Below are positions 8,261 through 16,447 of a DNA stretch of 64,000 nucleotides, one piece after another. The stretch is from Cellvibrionaceae bacterium (GTDB taxonomy: Bacteria; Pseudomonadota; Gammaproteobacteria; Pseudomonadales; Cellvibrionaceae). The stretch covers positions 1 to 64,000 of the forward strand of contig JAGKWQ010000005.1 of NCBI GenBank assembly GCA_021151825.1, written 5' to 3'. Every line of letters begins with the position of its first letter. Position 1 is the stretch's first letter. Both the position numbers and the translations under genes were made by a program. The notes beneath the pieces are model-generated. The model made no database searches. It was not told where the DNA came from and worked only from the letters and a program-made list of their open reading frames with translations.

Positions 8261-8977
8261 TTAATCTTCCACAGTGCCGGTTTTCAAAATTAATGGAATC
8301 AATTCATCCATCGCGAAAAATACTTCAGCACCCAATGCGCGCATTTCCGGCAACAAGATATTATCGCTGCCATTTGGATTGGGCGGACAATAACCAAGCG
8401 GGCGCATACCTGCCGCGAGTGCGGCCTGAATACCAGTCAGTGAATCTTCTACCACTATGGCGGTTGCCGGCGCTACATTCAATGTGTTTGCAGCGTGCAA
8501 AAATAAATCCGGCGCGGGCTTCCCGCGGGTGACATCCTCAAAACTGAATACCCGTCCCTGTACATAAGGCATGATGTTGGTCTTGGCGAGTGTCATACGC
8601 ATTTTTTCATGCTTGCCGTTAGACGCCACGCAGAAAGGAATATCATTATCGCGCAAGTAATCGAGCACGGGCATTATCCCTTTTATCGGCTCCAGTTGCT
8701 GCTCACAAACCACCAGGGTTTGCAATTGCACGTGCCGCCAGAATTCCGCCCCGCGCTCTGCTTTCTCAGCATCATTCAGAGATTTCCAGGAGTCCTGGCT
8801 GGATAATTCGTCAGTGATCATCAAAATACAATCGGCAACGGATTTGCCGCGATAGGTTTCCAAAAAATAGCCCGCACTGATCTCAATGCCAATTTCCTTC
8901 AAGCAATCACTGGTTACCTGCGCAGAGATAATTTCACTATCAACCAACACCCCATCACAATCAAAAATTACTAACAT
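8261..8977 (-). CDS. HAD-superfamily phosphatase, beta-PGM/YieH-like
   Basis: A 238-residue HAD subfamily IA hydrolase. Motif I is FDCDGVLVDSE at residues 4-14 with both catalytic aspartates. A helical cap follows. Motif II is VASNGK, the motif III lysine lies in RGKPAPDLF, and motif IV is VVEDSLTGIQAA. The all-alpha cap and these spacings match the phosphoglucomutase/6-phosphogluconate phosphatase (YieH) group. The substrate is not determinable; a small sugar phosphate is likely. Shares a transcript with cysE downstream. Confidence 0.88.
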   Translation of the reverse strand: MLVIFDCDGVLVDSEIISAQVTSDCLKEIGIEISAGYFLETYRGKSVADCILMITDELSSQDSWKSLNDAEKAERGAEFWRHVQLQTLVVCEQQLEPIKGIMPVLDYLRDNDIPFCVASNGKHEKMRMTLAKTNIMPYVQGRVFSFEDVTRGKPAPDLFLHAANTLNVAPATAIVVEDSLTGIQAALAAGMRPLGYCPPNPNGSDNILLPEMRALGAEVFFAMDELIPLILKTGTVED

Positions 8978-9022
8978 AGTTGCCTCTGCGTTACATCAAT
9001 TTAGCGATCAAAAAAGCGTACC

Positions 9023-10387
9023 TTATGTCCGCGCCGGATAAGCCACTTTTGCCAGCAATAACAATCCGACGAACAAAAATACAATTAGTGCAACCATTCC
9101 CAAGCGAGCGGAGTCCGTCAGCATAGTAACTGTCGCCACCGTCATAGGCGCGAGAAACGAAGTGGCACGCCCGGCGAGGGCATAAATGCCAAAATATTTT
9201 CCAGCTTCATCCATATCAACGCTGCGCGCCATATAAGAGCGAGACGAGGCCTGCACCGGGCCAAACGCAATGCCAATTAATAAACCAAAGAAGATGTAAG
9301 CTTTTTCTGCTGCTGTGGAAAATAAGCCACCGCCATCTTCTGTTGATAGTTGGATTAATCCAAATAAGGTATAACCCGGGCCAGTAGAAACAATACCGAT
9401 GGTTGCCACAATCAAACACAACAAACTTAATTGCACGACTTTTTTAGATCCTAAACGGGTATCCAATCGTCCGGCGTACGCACAACCACCGATAGCAACC
9501 ACCAACAATAAAATTCCATAAACACCCATTTCAATGGTTTGCCAGGCGAACATTCCTGCGGCAAAAGTTCCCCCGAGCGCAAGCAAACCGTTAACGCCAT
9601 CTTGATAAATCATACGTGCAATTAAAAATCTCAATAAATTGCGGCGCTGCTTTAATTCGCGCAGAGTATTTTTTAAATCGCGAAAACTATTATTGATAGC
9701 CTGCAATAAAGGCGAACCTTTTCCTGTATCCGGTGTGAATAAAAACATCGGTAAAATAAATAGCGCATACCACAATGCAGCATAGGGGCCCGTGATGCGC
9801 GCGTCTTCGCCCTGATTAGCGTCCAACCCAAATAACGGCGTTATTCCCACGAGCGTTTTACCTGTTTGCGGATTGCCGGCTAATAACAACAGCACACTGA
9901 ATAAAACCACTAATCCACCTGCGTAACCCAAGCCCCAGGCAAGGTTTGAGATGCGGCCAATATCCTGCACGGGAATCAAACGCGGCATCATGGAATCATT
10001 AAACACAATGGAAAATTCGGCGGCGACCATCGCGGCAATAATGCATAACATCGGCAACCATAATGATGAACCGGGCGCGGCCTGCCACAATAAAATGAGT
10101 GCAGTAATTTTGATTGCTGCAAAAAATGCAATCCAGGGTTTTCGCTTGCCAGTTTCATCGGCAATCGCACCCAACAATGGCGATAAAACAGCAATAATAA
10201 TTCCGGCCGCGGTAATCGTATAACCCCAAGCGGCTTGTCCGGTTACTGGATCAGCGGCAAGGCGCGATACAAAATAAGGGCCAAAAATAAAAGTGATGAT
10301 AACGGTAAAAAATGGCTGGGCGGCCCAATCAAATAACATCCATGAACGAATGCCGGCTTTCGATACCGCAGGAGAAGTTGTATTCAA
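9023..10387 (-). CDS. UMF1-family MFS transporter (Atg22-like)
   Basis: A 454-residue polytopic protein with about 12 membrane segments. The family signature SWMLFDWAAQPFFTVIITFIF lies near the start and the MFS cytoplasmic loop motif GAIADETGKRKPW at about residue 80. The UMF1 group is related to fungal Atg22 vacuolar amino-acid effluxers; bacterial substrates are unknown. The only start codon before the conserved region is a TTG at 10387 with a weak GGAA upstream. Downstream of the M15 peptidase gene with a 24-bp gap, so probably one operon. Confidence 0.88.
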   Translation of the reverse strand: MNTTSPAVSKAGIRSWMLFDWAAQPFFTVIITFIFGPYFVSRLAADPVTGQAAWGYTITAAGIIIAVLSPLLGAIADETGKRKPWIAFFAAIKITALILLWQAAPGSSLWLPMLCIIAAMVAAEFSIVFNDSMMPRLIPVQDIGRISNLAWGLGYAGGLVVLFSVLLLLAGNPQTGKTLVGITPLFGLDANQGEDARITGPYAALWYALFILPMFLFTPDTGKGSPLLQAINNSFRDLKNTLRELKQRRNLLRFLIARMIYQDGVNGLLALGGTFAAGMFAWQTIEMGVYGILLLVVAIGGCAYAGRLDTRLGSKKVVQLSLLCLIVATIGIVSTGPGYTLFGLIQLSTEDGGGLFSTAAEKAYIFFGLLIGIAFGPVQASSRSYMARSVDMDEAGKYFGIYALAGRATSFLAPMTVATVTMLTDSARLGMVALIVFLFVGLLLLAKVAYPART

Positions 10388-10411
10388 AGTAATGGGTTCC
10401 GGTTGAGAAAT

Positions 10412-11119
10412 TTAATCGACACGAATATAACGCTGAAAGATTTCATCCAGACTTTCCAGCACAGTGTCTTTTAACTCCAATGATGTTTGTTCAAGTTGCT
10501 CACGCAATACGTCCAGCGTAAAAAGTTGCGCATAACTTTTTGCCAGGGGCGCATAACTTAAATGCCACGGCTCAGGCGCAATACCACCGCGATCTACTGC
10601 ATAAGGGCGATAGAAGTGACAATTAACCTGTTGCAATTCGGCATCCAGCCAACGATGAAATTCTGCAAAGGGCCCACCGCTTTCTGTTTCGGCAACCGTA
10701 AGTTGCAATTGATAATTCGCATCAATGTACGAAGCGCCATACACATCAAAATCGGTACCCCAATGATGACGGGAAGCACCCGGTAACGCCGACCAACGCA
10801 AAATCGCAAATACTTTTTCACGATTATCCAAGCGCTGAATATCCAAAGGCTCACCATTGGAATCAAGCACCGGACGCAACCCAAGCGCTTTGTTATTCCA
10901 GATCAATAATTGCCGCTCAAAGTTGCGAAAACTGCTGGCAATGCGCAAATCGAAATCAAATTTTGCGGCACGCGCGCGCAAATCCAAAACTGCTGCTAGA
11001 GTTTCTGGATGAAGTTGGCTCTTCAGCTCTGGAGCATGAACCAGAAAGCTTTCATCGAGACCGAGTAATTGGCGTTGTATCTGGTCAAACACCTGATTTC
11101 TCCAGCGAATTGGATTCAT
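10412..11119 (-). CDS. M15-family metallopeptidase (D-Ala-D-Ala carboxypeptidase, VanY-like)
   Basis: A 235-residue protein with the M15B/VanY zinc-peptidase motifs: ASSFRNFERQ, the zinc-binding SRHHWGTDFDV (histidine and aspartate ligands) and the C-terminal PEPWHLSY holding catalytic glutamate and third ligand. No signal peptide is visible, unlike classical VanY, so the protein may be cytoplasmic or exported another way. Expected role is trimming of peptidoglycan stem peptides. First gene of a likely operon with the UMF1 transporter, perhaps linking peptide trimming with transport of the product (inference). Confidence 0.87.
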   Translation of the reverse strand: MNPIRWRNQVFDQIQRQLLGLDESFLVHAPELKSQLHPETLAAVLDLRARAAKFDFDLRIASSFRNFERQLLIWNNKALGLRPVLDSNGEPLDIQRLDNREKVFAILRWSALPGASRHHWGTDFDVYGASYIDANYQLQLTVAETESGGPFAEFHRWLDAELQQVNCHFYRPYAVDRGGIAPEPWHLSYAPLAKSYAQLFTLDVLREQLEQTSLELKDTVLESLDEIFQRYIRVD

Positions 11120-11303
11120 ACATAAAAATAATCATTACCAGATGTGCCAGCAGAAAAAATAACTTTTCACCGCTGATCTTAAGTTTCAGCTCTTTCAGTC
11201 GAAAGGGATTGCACAAGAGAAGCAAGTATGTAAGATAAGCCTGCGCTGTAAAACAGGAATTTTAAACACAACATCCGATAATAATAAATGGAGATTGCAT
11301 TGT

Positions 11304-11600
11304 ATGACTGCCTGTCATAGTGAGTTATTGCAATTAAAGAACCTTGGAATGGCATCGGTAAACATCCTGCGTGCAATAGGGATTAACACCCACGCCGACC
11401 TGAAAAGAATGGGCGCTGTCGAAGCTTATCGACGTATCAAAGCTCGCGACATCAATGTATCCAAAGTCATGCTTTACGCTCTGCAGGGGGCGCTAATGGA
11501 TGTACATTGGAATGACCTCCCCTCTGATTTGAAAGCCCAACTTGTCTTTGAAGCAGAACTGCCCGAAAGCGGTGGCGGTTTCACCCAGGCAACCGCCTGA
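11304..11600 (+). CDS. TfoX C-terminal domain protein
   Basis: A 98-residue protein consisting of only the TfoX/Sxy C-terminal domain: LKNLGMASVNILRAIGI..HADLKRMGAVEAYRRIKAR..VSKVMLYALQGAL.DVHW, all family landmarks. Full TfoX proteins regulate competence and also carry an N-terminal domain, which is absent here. Stand-alone C-terminal domains are common and of uncertain role. GGAG at 11290-11293 is 10 bp from the ATG at 11304, which favours this start over a TTG at 11295. Confidence 0.85.
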   Translation: MTACHSELLQLKNLGMASVNILRAIGINTHADLKRMGAVEAYRRIKARDINVSKVMLYALQGALMDVHWNDLPSDLKAQLVFEAELPESGGGFTQATA

Positions 11601-11714
11601 GTTCGCCAAAAACGACACAAGGGTCACAGACTGAAGCGGGAAATACAAATTTTCCGGTGACACAGGCTACACTAAAAAACGTGTTGTTTACGCCATTTAG
11701 TGACTAGAGGCCTT

Positions 11715-12512
11715 ATGCACTTTCCCATTAAACAGTCTGAACTGATGTCCGATCTGGCCGCCAAATTGCGCGGTCTGAGCGAGCTTTTGTGCAATCCCGT
11801 TAAACCCGCAGATGAGCCTTTTGTGGTCATTGCCAGCAATGATATTTTTGCTGATATCACACCAACACGACTGCTACGCATTGTTGAAGGGCAAGTCGAT
11901 TATTACCTGAATGGCAAACTGGTAATGCATTTCAGTGAAGGCGACCTGCTTGGCCTGCCAAAGTCACTCAACCTCCCCCAAGGACAATTTGCCTGCAAAG
12001 GACCTGTTACATTTCTTGCTTATGAGCGCGATGAGTTAGTCAGTGCGGCAAATGGTGATTTGAAAAGCCAACGTAATTGGGCTTATTACCTGTTATGCAC
12101 CATCAGTTTTTATGAGCTGGCATTTACTCAGGAATTGCGCAGTGAGTTCCAGCCTTCTGCCGGATTTATGCATTACCGCAGCGGTGAAACCATTATCCAG
12201 CAAGGCGATACTGCCCATAAGGTTTATACACTGCTGGAAGGATCCGCTGATGCAGTGTGCGATAACATCAAAGTTGGGGAAATAAATGCCAACGAAATCT
12301 TCGGTGCCCTAGCCGTATTTACCCGTCAACCACGTATAGCATCTGTTGTTGCCACAAGCGACTGCACAGTTCTGGCGGTCCGTAAAGAAGAATTTATTAC
12401 GCTGATTGAGCATCAACCACAGATTTGCCTGGGGCTTATCGAAGAGATGGCAGCCAAAATAAACCAGCTAAATAACCAGTTATTGCAATTAAAGACATCC
12501 AAAACATCATAA
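11715..12512 (+). CDS. Cyclic-nucleotide-binding-domain protein without DNA-binding domain
   Basis: A 265-residue soluble protein with Crp-type cNMP-binding folds. The C-terminal half (about 145-245) is the clearest: FMHYRSGETIIQQGDTAHKVYTLLEGSADAV and EIFGALAVFTRQPRIASVVATSDCTVLAV. The N-terminal half looks like a second, diverged copy (TRLLRIVEGQVDYYLNGK...FSEGDLLGLP). The RxA phosphate-binding pattern appears as PRIAS. After the C-terminal helix the protein stops; there is no helix-turn-helix. AGAGG at 11706-11710 supports the ATG at 11715. It lies just upstream of the candidate small RNA. Confidence 0.8.
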   Translation: MHFPIKQSELMSDLAAKLRGLSELLCNPVKPADEPFVVIASNDIFADITPTRLLRIVEGQVDYYLNGKLVMHFSEGDLLGLPKSLNLPQGQFACKGPVTFLAYERDELVSAANGDLKSQRNWAYYLLCTISFYELAFTQELRSEFQPSAGFMHYRSGETIIQQGDTAHKVYTLLEGSADAVCDNIKVGEINANEIFGALAVFTRQPRIASVVATSDCTVLAVRKEEFITLIEHQPQICLGLIEEMAAKINQLNNQLLQLKTSKTS

Positions 12513-12536
12513 ATAAGAATAATTCTCAAAAAAGAA

Positions 12537-12564
12537 TTGACATACAGGTGAGAAAGATTATTAT
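12537..12564 (+). promoter_or_regulatory. Strong sigma70 promoter for candidate small RNA
   Basis: A perfect -35 TTGACA at 12537-12542, a 16-bp spacer and a near-consensus -10 TATTAT at 12559-12564. The predicted start is about 12571, exactly the first base of a stable hairpin. No open frame follows before the intrinsic terminator at 12700, so the promoter seems to serve a non-coding transcript rather than htpX. Confidence 0.7.
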
Positions 12565-12570
12565 TAGCTC

Positions 12571-12728
12571 ACTGCTGCACGGTAATCTCCCGTACAGCAG
12601 TTGAGTAGAATCTTTAATCGCCCTGCAAGTCGATTAGCGAATTTGCTCACCCCCTGGGGCTTTCCTCTCCGAAGGTCTCTCGGCTAACACGGTTGCTTGG
12701 GCCGCCCTTGAGGCGGCCATTTTTATTT
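12571..12728 (+). ncRNA. Candidate small RNA between the cNMP-binding gene and htpX
   Basis: About 155 nt bounded by the promoter above and the terminator at 12700-12730. The 5' hairpin (12571-12601) pairs ACTGCTG with CAGCAGT and CGG with CCG. Further short stems are AATCG/CGATT near 12620-12640 and CCGA/TCGG near 12670-12683. Pyrimidine-rich segments (CTCCC in the first loop, CACCCCCTGG and TTTCCTCTCC) are suited to pairing with Shine-Dalgarno sequences. I do not recognise it as 6S, 4.5S, tmRNA, RsmY/Z, CrcZ, PrrF or Spot 42. An untranslated htpX leader read-through is the alternative. Confidence 0.55.
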
Positions 12729-12730
12729 TC
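12700..12730 (+). terminator. Intrinsic terminator of the candidate small RNA
   Basis: A 7-bp GC stem, GGCCGCC / GGCGGCC, with a CTTGA loop at 12700-12718, followed by ATTTTTATTTT. Strong plus-strand terminator lying 119 bp before the htpX start. It separates htpX from everything upstream. Confidence 0.85.
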
Positions 12731-12848
12731 GTTATTTTCCTTTCTTAACACCTTTCACGATTGAAATTTTCGCGCCCCATACACATATACTCCCGCGACA
12801 CTGCGTATTGTGCAGTGAACCTTACATAACTCATTGGGAGATAATATC

Positions 12849-13724
12849 GTGTTACGCATAGGCCTGTTTTTACTCACTAACCTCGCTGTGATGCTGGTGG
12901 CAGGTGTAGTTTTAAGCTTGCTGGGTGTTGGTAGTTACCGCACCGCAGGCGGCCTGGATTTGCAAAACCTGCTGATTTTCTGTGCTGTTTTCGGTTTTGT
13001 CGGCTCGTTTATTTCCCTGTTTTTGTCCAAGTGGATGGCCAAAAAAACCATGGGCGTGCAGTTGATTGAACAACCACGCAACGCCGATGAGCAATGGCTG
13101 GTAGATACCGTAGTTGAGTTGTCCCAAAAAGCTGGTATCAAGACACCGGAAATTGGTGTATTCGCTGCTCAGGAATCCAACGCCTTCGCCACTGGCTGGA
13201 ATCGCAATGCCGCATTGGTTGCGGTGAGCCTTGGTCTGTTGCAACGTTTTGAGCGCGATGAAGTGAAAGCGGTGCTGGCCCATGAAATCGGCCACGTTGC
13301 CAATGGCGATATGATTACCCTGAGCCTGATCCAGGGTGTAGTAAACACTTTTGTAATGTTCTTTGCCCGTATCATCGGCGATCTGGTGGACCGCGTAATC
13401 TTCAAAAATGAGGATGGTCGCGGGTTTGCTTTTATGATCACTACCTTCATCGCTGAAATCGTACTGGGTATTCTGGCGTCCATGATCGTGGCGGCTTTTT
13501 CCCGTTATCGCGAGTATCGCGCAGACCATGCCGGCGCGACCCTGGCGGATCGCGGTGCGATGATCCGTGCCTTGCAACGCTTGCAAGCAGAGAGTAATGC
13601 TGGTGCAGAAAGTCCATTGCCAACCAGTATGCGTGCGTTTGGTATCAGCGGTGGCGTGCGTAACCTGTTTGCGAGCCATCCACCGTTGGAAGCGCGTATT
13701 CAAGCGTTACGTGACGCCGCTTAA
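12849..13724 (+). CDS. htpX: Membrane zinc protease HtpX
   Basis: A 291-residue M48B protease of inner-membrane quality control, degrading misfolded membrane proteins with FtsH. Two N-terminal membrane segments are followed by the zinc motif VLAHEIGHVANGD, two further hydrophobic stretches (about 150-215) and the third ligand in REYRADHAGA. The GTG at 12849 gives VLRIGLFLLTNLAVML, aligning with the E. coli start MMRIALFLLTNLAVM, and GGGAG lies 8 bp upstream. A TTG at 12834 was rejected because it sits inside that ribosome binding site. 21 bp before the DegP-like gene, so both envelope proteases may be co-expressed. Confidence 0.96.
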   Translation: MLRIGLFLLTNLAVMLVAGVVLSLLGVGSYRTAGGLDLQNLLIFCAVFGFVGSFISLFLSKWMAKKTMGVQLIEQPRNADEQWLVDTVVELSQKAGIKTPEIGVFAAQESNAFATGWNRNAALVAVSLGLLQRFERDEVKAVLAHEIGHVANGDMITLSLIQGVVNTFVMFFARIIGDLVDRVIFKNEDGRGFAFMITTFIAEIVLGILASMIVAAFSRYREYRADHAGATLADRGAMIRALQRLQAESNAGAESPLPTSMRAFGISGGVRNLFASHPPLEARIQALRDAA

Positions 13725-13745
13725 TCCTCGCCGGAGACTGCCACC

Positions 13746-14789
13746 ATGAAACTCTGGCGCTGGTTTGTACTCAGTGTCCTGACCGGTGCCAGCGCCTTAA
13801 GCGCAACCGTTCAGGCATTCTCTACCGATGACGAAAAAAATAGCGTGGAGGTCTTTGAGACTTCCCGCCCCAGTGTGGTATTCGTCACTAATCAACAACT
13901 TGCCCGCGATCCCTACTCATTCGATCTGGTGACCGTGCCACGCGGTTCGGGAACCGGATTTGTATGGGATGAAAAAGGCTACATAGTCACCAATTTCCAT
14001 GTAGTCGAAGGTGCACGCAAGATCACTATCACGCTGCAAGACCAATCCAATTGGCCAGCAACCGTTGTGGGTCTCGCCCCGGAGCGCGATATCGCCGTCC
14101 TCAAAATCGATGCGCCTGCCGGCAAGCTGAAAGCCTTGCCATTGGGCGATTCAGGTGATCTACGCGTGGGCCGCAAAGTATTGGCGATTGGCAACCCGTT
14201 CGGTTTGGATGCAACGCTCACCACCGGTGTGGTTAGCGCACTGGGGCGGGAAATTGAATCCCCCAACCAGCGCAAAATCACCAATGTAATCCAGACCGAT
14301 GCAGCAATTAACCCCGGTAACTCCGGTGGGCCATTGCTCAACTCCGAGGGAAAGCTGATTGGTGTCAACACCATGATTTATAGCCCCAGCGGTGCTAGTG
14401 CCGGTATCGGCTTTGCTATTCCGGTAAATACCGTAAAAGAAGTCGTCCCCGAGCTGATTACCCATGGACGTATTGTTCGTCCGGTATTGGGGATTGCTGT
14501 AGCACCGGACCAATGGGCGCAGCAGATCGGGATTGAAGGCGTACCTATTTTGCGCATTGAACCCAACTCACCCGCTGCTGAAGCAGGCTTGCAAGGTGCA
14601 AAGCGCAACAATTGGGGACAAATCAGTTTGGGTGATGTGATCGTCGCTATTGAGGATTATCCGGTCACTAATGACGACCAATTACTTAGCGCACTGGAGC
14701 ATTACAAACCAGGCGATAAAGTGAATGTTAGTGTGGTGCGCGAAGGAAAATTGCTAACACGCAAAGTGCGCCTTATTGCTCCGCAATGA
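13746..14789 (+). CDS. DegP/HtrA-type periplasmic serine protease with one PDZ domain
   Basis: A 347-residue S1C protease. A signal peptide (1-24, ending VQA) is followed by a trypsin-like domain with the triad H85 (TNFHVV), D115 (ERDIAVL) and S193 (NPGNSGGP). One PDZ domain (about 245-340) begins with GIAVAPDQWAQQIGIEGVPI. A single PDZ makes it DegS-like in architecture, but there is a cleavable-looking leader instead of a clear retained anchor. GGAGA precedes the ATG. Its stop codon overlaps the Rieske gene start in ATGA. Likely role: envelope protein quality control alongside HtpX. Confidence 0.92.
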   Translation: MKLWRWFVLSVLTGASALSATVQAFSTDDEKNSVEVFETSRPSVVFVTNQQLARDPYSFDLVTVPRGSGTGFVWDEKGYIVTNFHVVEGARKITITLQDQSNWPATVVGLAPERDIAVLKIDAPAGKLKALPLGDSGDLRVGRKVLAIGNPFGLDATLTTGVVSALGREIESPNQRKITNVIQTDAAINPGNSGGPLLNSEGKLIGVNTMIYSPSGASAGIGFAIPVNTVKEVVPELITHGRIVRPVLGIAVAPDQWAQQIGIEGVPILRIEPNSPAAEAGLQGAKRNNWGQISLGDVIVAIEDYPVTNDDQLLSALEHYKPGDKVNVSVVREGKLLTRKVRLIAPQ

Positions 14790-15133
14790 TTCCACCTGAA
14801 AACCAGGCAACACAATTATTGACCTTGCTCTGCACTTTGGATGATTTACCCGAAGGCAGCAGCAAGGGTTTTGAAAGCGGCAAAGTATTTGCCGTGAATT
14901 ATTGCGGGAAGGTTTATGTGTATCGCAATAGCTGCCCGCACCTTGGCATTCCTCTCGAATGGGTGGAAAACGAGTTTTTAGACAGTAGTAGCAGCATGAT
15001 CCAATGCGCCAACCATGGCGCATTGTTTGTTATCAACTCGGGACAATGTGTTTCCGGCCCTTGTATAGGGCGCAGTTTGCAGATAATCCCTCACCAAATC
15101 ATCAACGGCTGCATCTGGATCTCGCCGCCGTAA
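14786..15133 (+). CDS. Small Rieske [2Fe-2S] protein
   Basis: A 115-residue protein with the Rieske cluster ligands CPHLG (about residues 50-54) and CANHGALF (about 75-82), i.e. CxH and CxxH. It is of the ferredoxin/NirD-like soluble type with no leader or anchor. Translationally coupled (4-bp overlap) to a periplasmic protease gene, an odd pairing because the protein itself appears cytosolic. Redox partner unknown. The next gene, an alcohol dehydrogenase, is 83 bp downstream with its own ribosome binding site. Confidence 0.88.
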   Translation: MIPPENQATQLLTLLCTLDDLPEGSSKGFESGKVFAVNYCGKVYVYRNSCPHLGIPLEWVENEFLDSSSSMIQCANHGALFVINSGQCVSGPCIGRSLQIIPHQIINGCIWISPP

Positions 15134-15216
15134 ATTTGCGTAAGCACCATTGAATTAATCCATTAGACTCGCCAGAGTCATACCCCACTAGTACACAACA
15201 TCCGGAGAGACCACTC

Positions 15217-16371
15217 ATGCAAAATTTTATATTCTCCAACCCCACAAAAATCGTTTTCGGTGAAGGCCAGATTAAAGAGCTCACTAAACTGGTTCCTGCC
15301 AATGCCAGAGTTCTGGTTACCTATGGCGGTGGGTCGATCAAGAAAAACGGTGTTTACGATCAGGTTGCGAAAGCGCTGGAAGGAAAAACCTGGTTTGAAT
15401 TTGGTGGGATTGAACCTAACCCCCACTACGAAACCCTGATGAAAGCGGTTGAGTTGGTTAAGAAAGAAAAAATCGACTTCCTGTTACCCGTCGGCGGTGG
15501 CAGTGTGATTGATGGCACCAAGTTGATCGCTGCAGCGGTCGATTTTGAGGGCGAACCCTGGGATATCATGGCCAAACACCAGCCATTCCATTCGGCCTTG
15601 CCAATCGGCTGCGTCCTGACGTTGCCGGCAACTGGCACTGAAAGTAATGGCAACTCGGTGATCACCAAAGCCGCAACACAGGAAAAATTGTCCTTCGGCA
15701 GCCCGCTTGTATATCCGAAATTCGCGATTCTCGATCCAACCACTACCTACAGCCTGCCACCGCGCCAAATCGCAAATGGTGTTGTGGATGCATTTGTCCA
15801 CATTATGGAGCAGTACCTGACCTATCCGGTGGACGCCAAAGTCCAGGATCGTTTTGCTGAAGGCTTGTTGCTGACTCTGGTTGAAGAGGGTCCGCGCGCG
15901 TTAAAAGAACCAACTAACTATCAGGTACGCGCCAATGTAATGTGGGCGGCAACCATGGCCCTGAACGGTTTGATTGGCGTGGGCGTACCACAAGATTGGG
16001 CAACCCATATGATTGGTCATGAACTCACAGCAATGCATGGGCTGGATCACGCACAGACCTTGTCGGTGGTTTTACCGGCAGTCATGCAGCACCAGCGCAC
16101 TAAAAAACATGGCAAGCTGGTGCAATACGGACGCCGTGTGTGGGGACTCACACAATCCAATGAAGAGGAATTGATCGATGCCGCCATCGCTGCAACTCGC
16201 CAGTTCTTCGAACAAATGGGCAATCCGACGACACTCAGTGGTTATGGTGTAGGACGTGAATCCATCCCCAAATTGGTTGATATGCTGGTAAAGCATGATT
16301 TGCTCGCACTCGGGGAGCACGGCGTGATTACTCCGGAAGCATCGCGTGAAATCCTGGAACTTGCGGCCTGA
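15217..16371 (+). CDS. yqhD: YqhD-type NADPH-dependent aldehyde reductase (iron-containing ADH family)
   Basis: A 384-residue group III metal-dependent alcohol dehydrogenase. It opens with the YqhD-like MQNFIFSNPTKIVFGEGQI, followed by the nucleotide loop PVGGGSVIDGTK (about 90-101). Metal-site residues lie in NGVVDAFVH, MIGHELTAMHGLDHAQTL and nearby. YqhD reduces reactive short-chain aldehydes such as methylglyoxal and lipid-peroxidation products. GGAGAG lies 8-10 bp before the ATG. Followed by a terminator shared with the convergent MCP gene. Confidence 0.92.
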   Translation: MQNFIFSNPTKIVFGEGQIKELTKLVPANARVLVTYGGGSIKKNGVYDQVAKALEGKTWFEFGGIEPNPHYETLMKAVELVKKEKIDFLLPVGGGSVIDGTKLIAAAVDFEGEPWDIMAKHQPFHSALPIGCVLTLPATGTESNGNSVITKAATQEKLSFGSPLVYPKFAILDPTTTYSLPPRQIANGVVDAFVHIMEQYLTYPVDAKVQDRFAEGLLLTLVEEGPRALKEPTNYQVRANVMWAATMALNGLIGVGVPQDWATHMIGHELTAMHGLDHAQTLSVVLPAVMQHQRTKKHGKLVQYGRRVWGLTQSNEEELIDAAIAATRQFFEQMGNPTTLSGYGVGRESIPKLVDMLVKHDLLALGEHGVITPEASREILELAA

Positions 16372-16394
16372 TCATCACTATCGCCTTTGAATAT

Positions 16395-16430
16395 AAAAAG
16401 CCCTGCAGAATTGAACTGCGGGGCTTTTTG
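16395..16430. terminator. Bidirectional terminator between yqhD and the MCP gene
   Basis: AAAAGCCC-T-GCAG / CTGC-G-GGGCTTTT around a short AATTGAA loop, with A and T runs on the two sides. It serves both the plus-strand yqhD and the minus-strand chemoreceptor gene. Confidence 0.85.
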
Positions 16431-16447
16431 TTACGCCAGCATAAACC

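Noticed and set aside
12751..12791. Heat-shock (sigma32-like) promoter before htpX, from TTGAAA and CCCCATAC
   Set aside because: Spacing between the two elements is only 8 bp, far below the 13-15 bp required; TTGAAA with TATACT gives a 19-bp sigma70 spacer, also poor.
12912..13703. A 263-codon open frame on the minus strand opposite htpX
   Set aside because: It mirrors htpX, which has intact family motifs; the antisense translation shows no recognisable domain.
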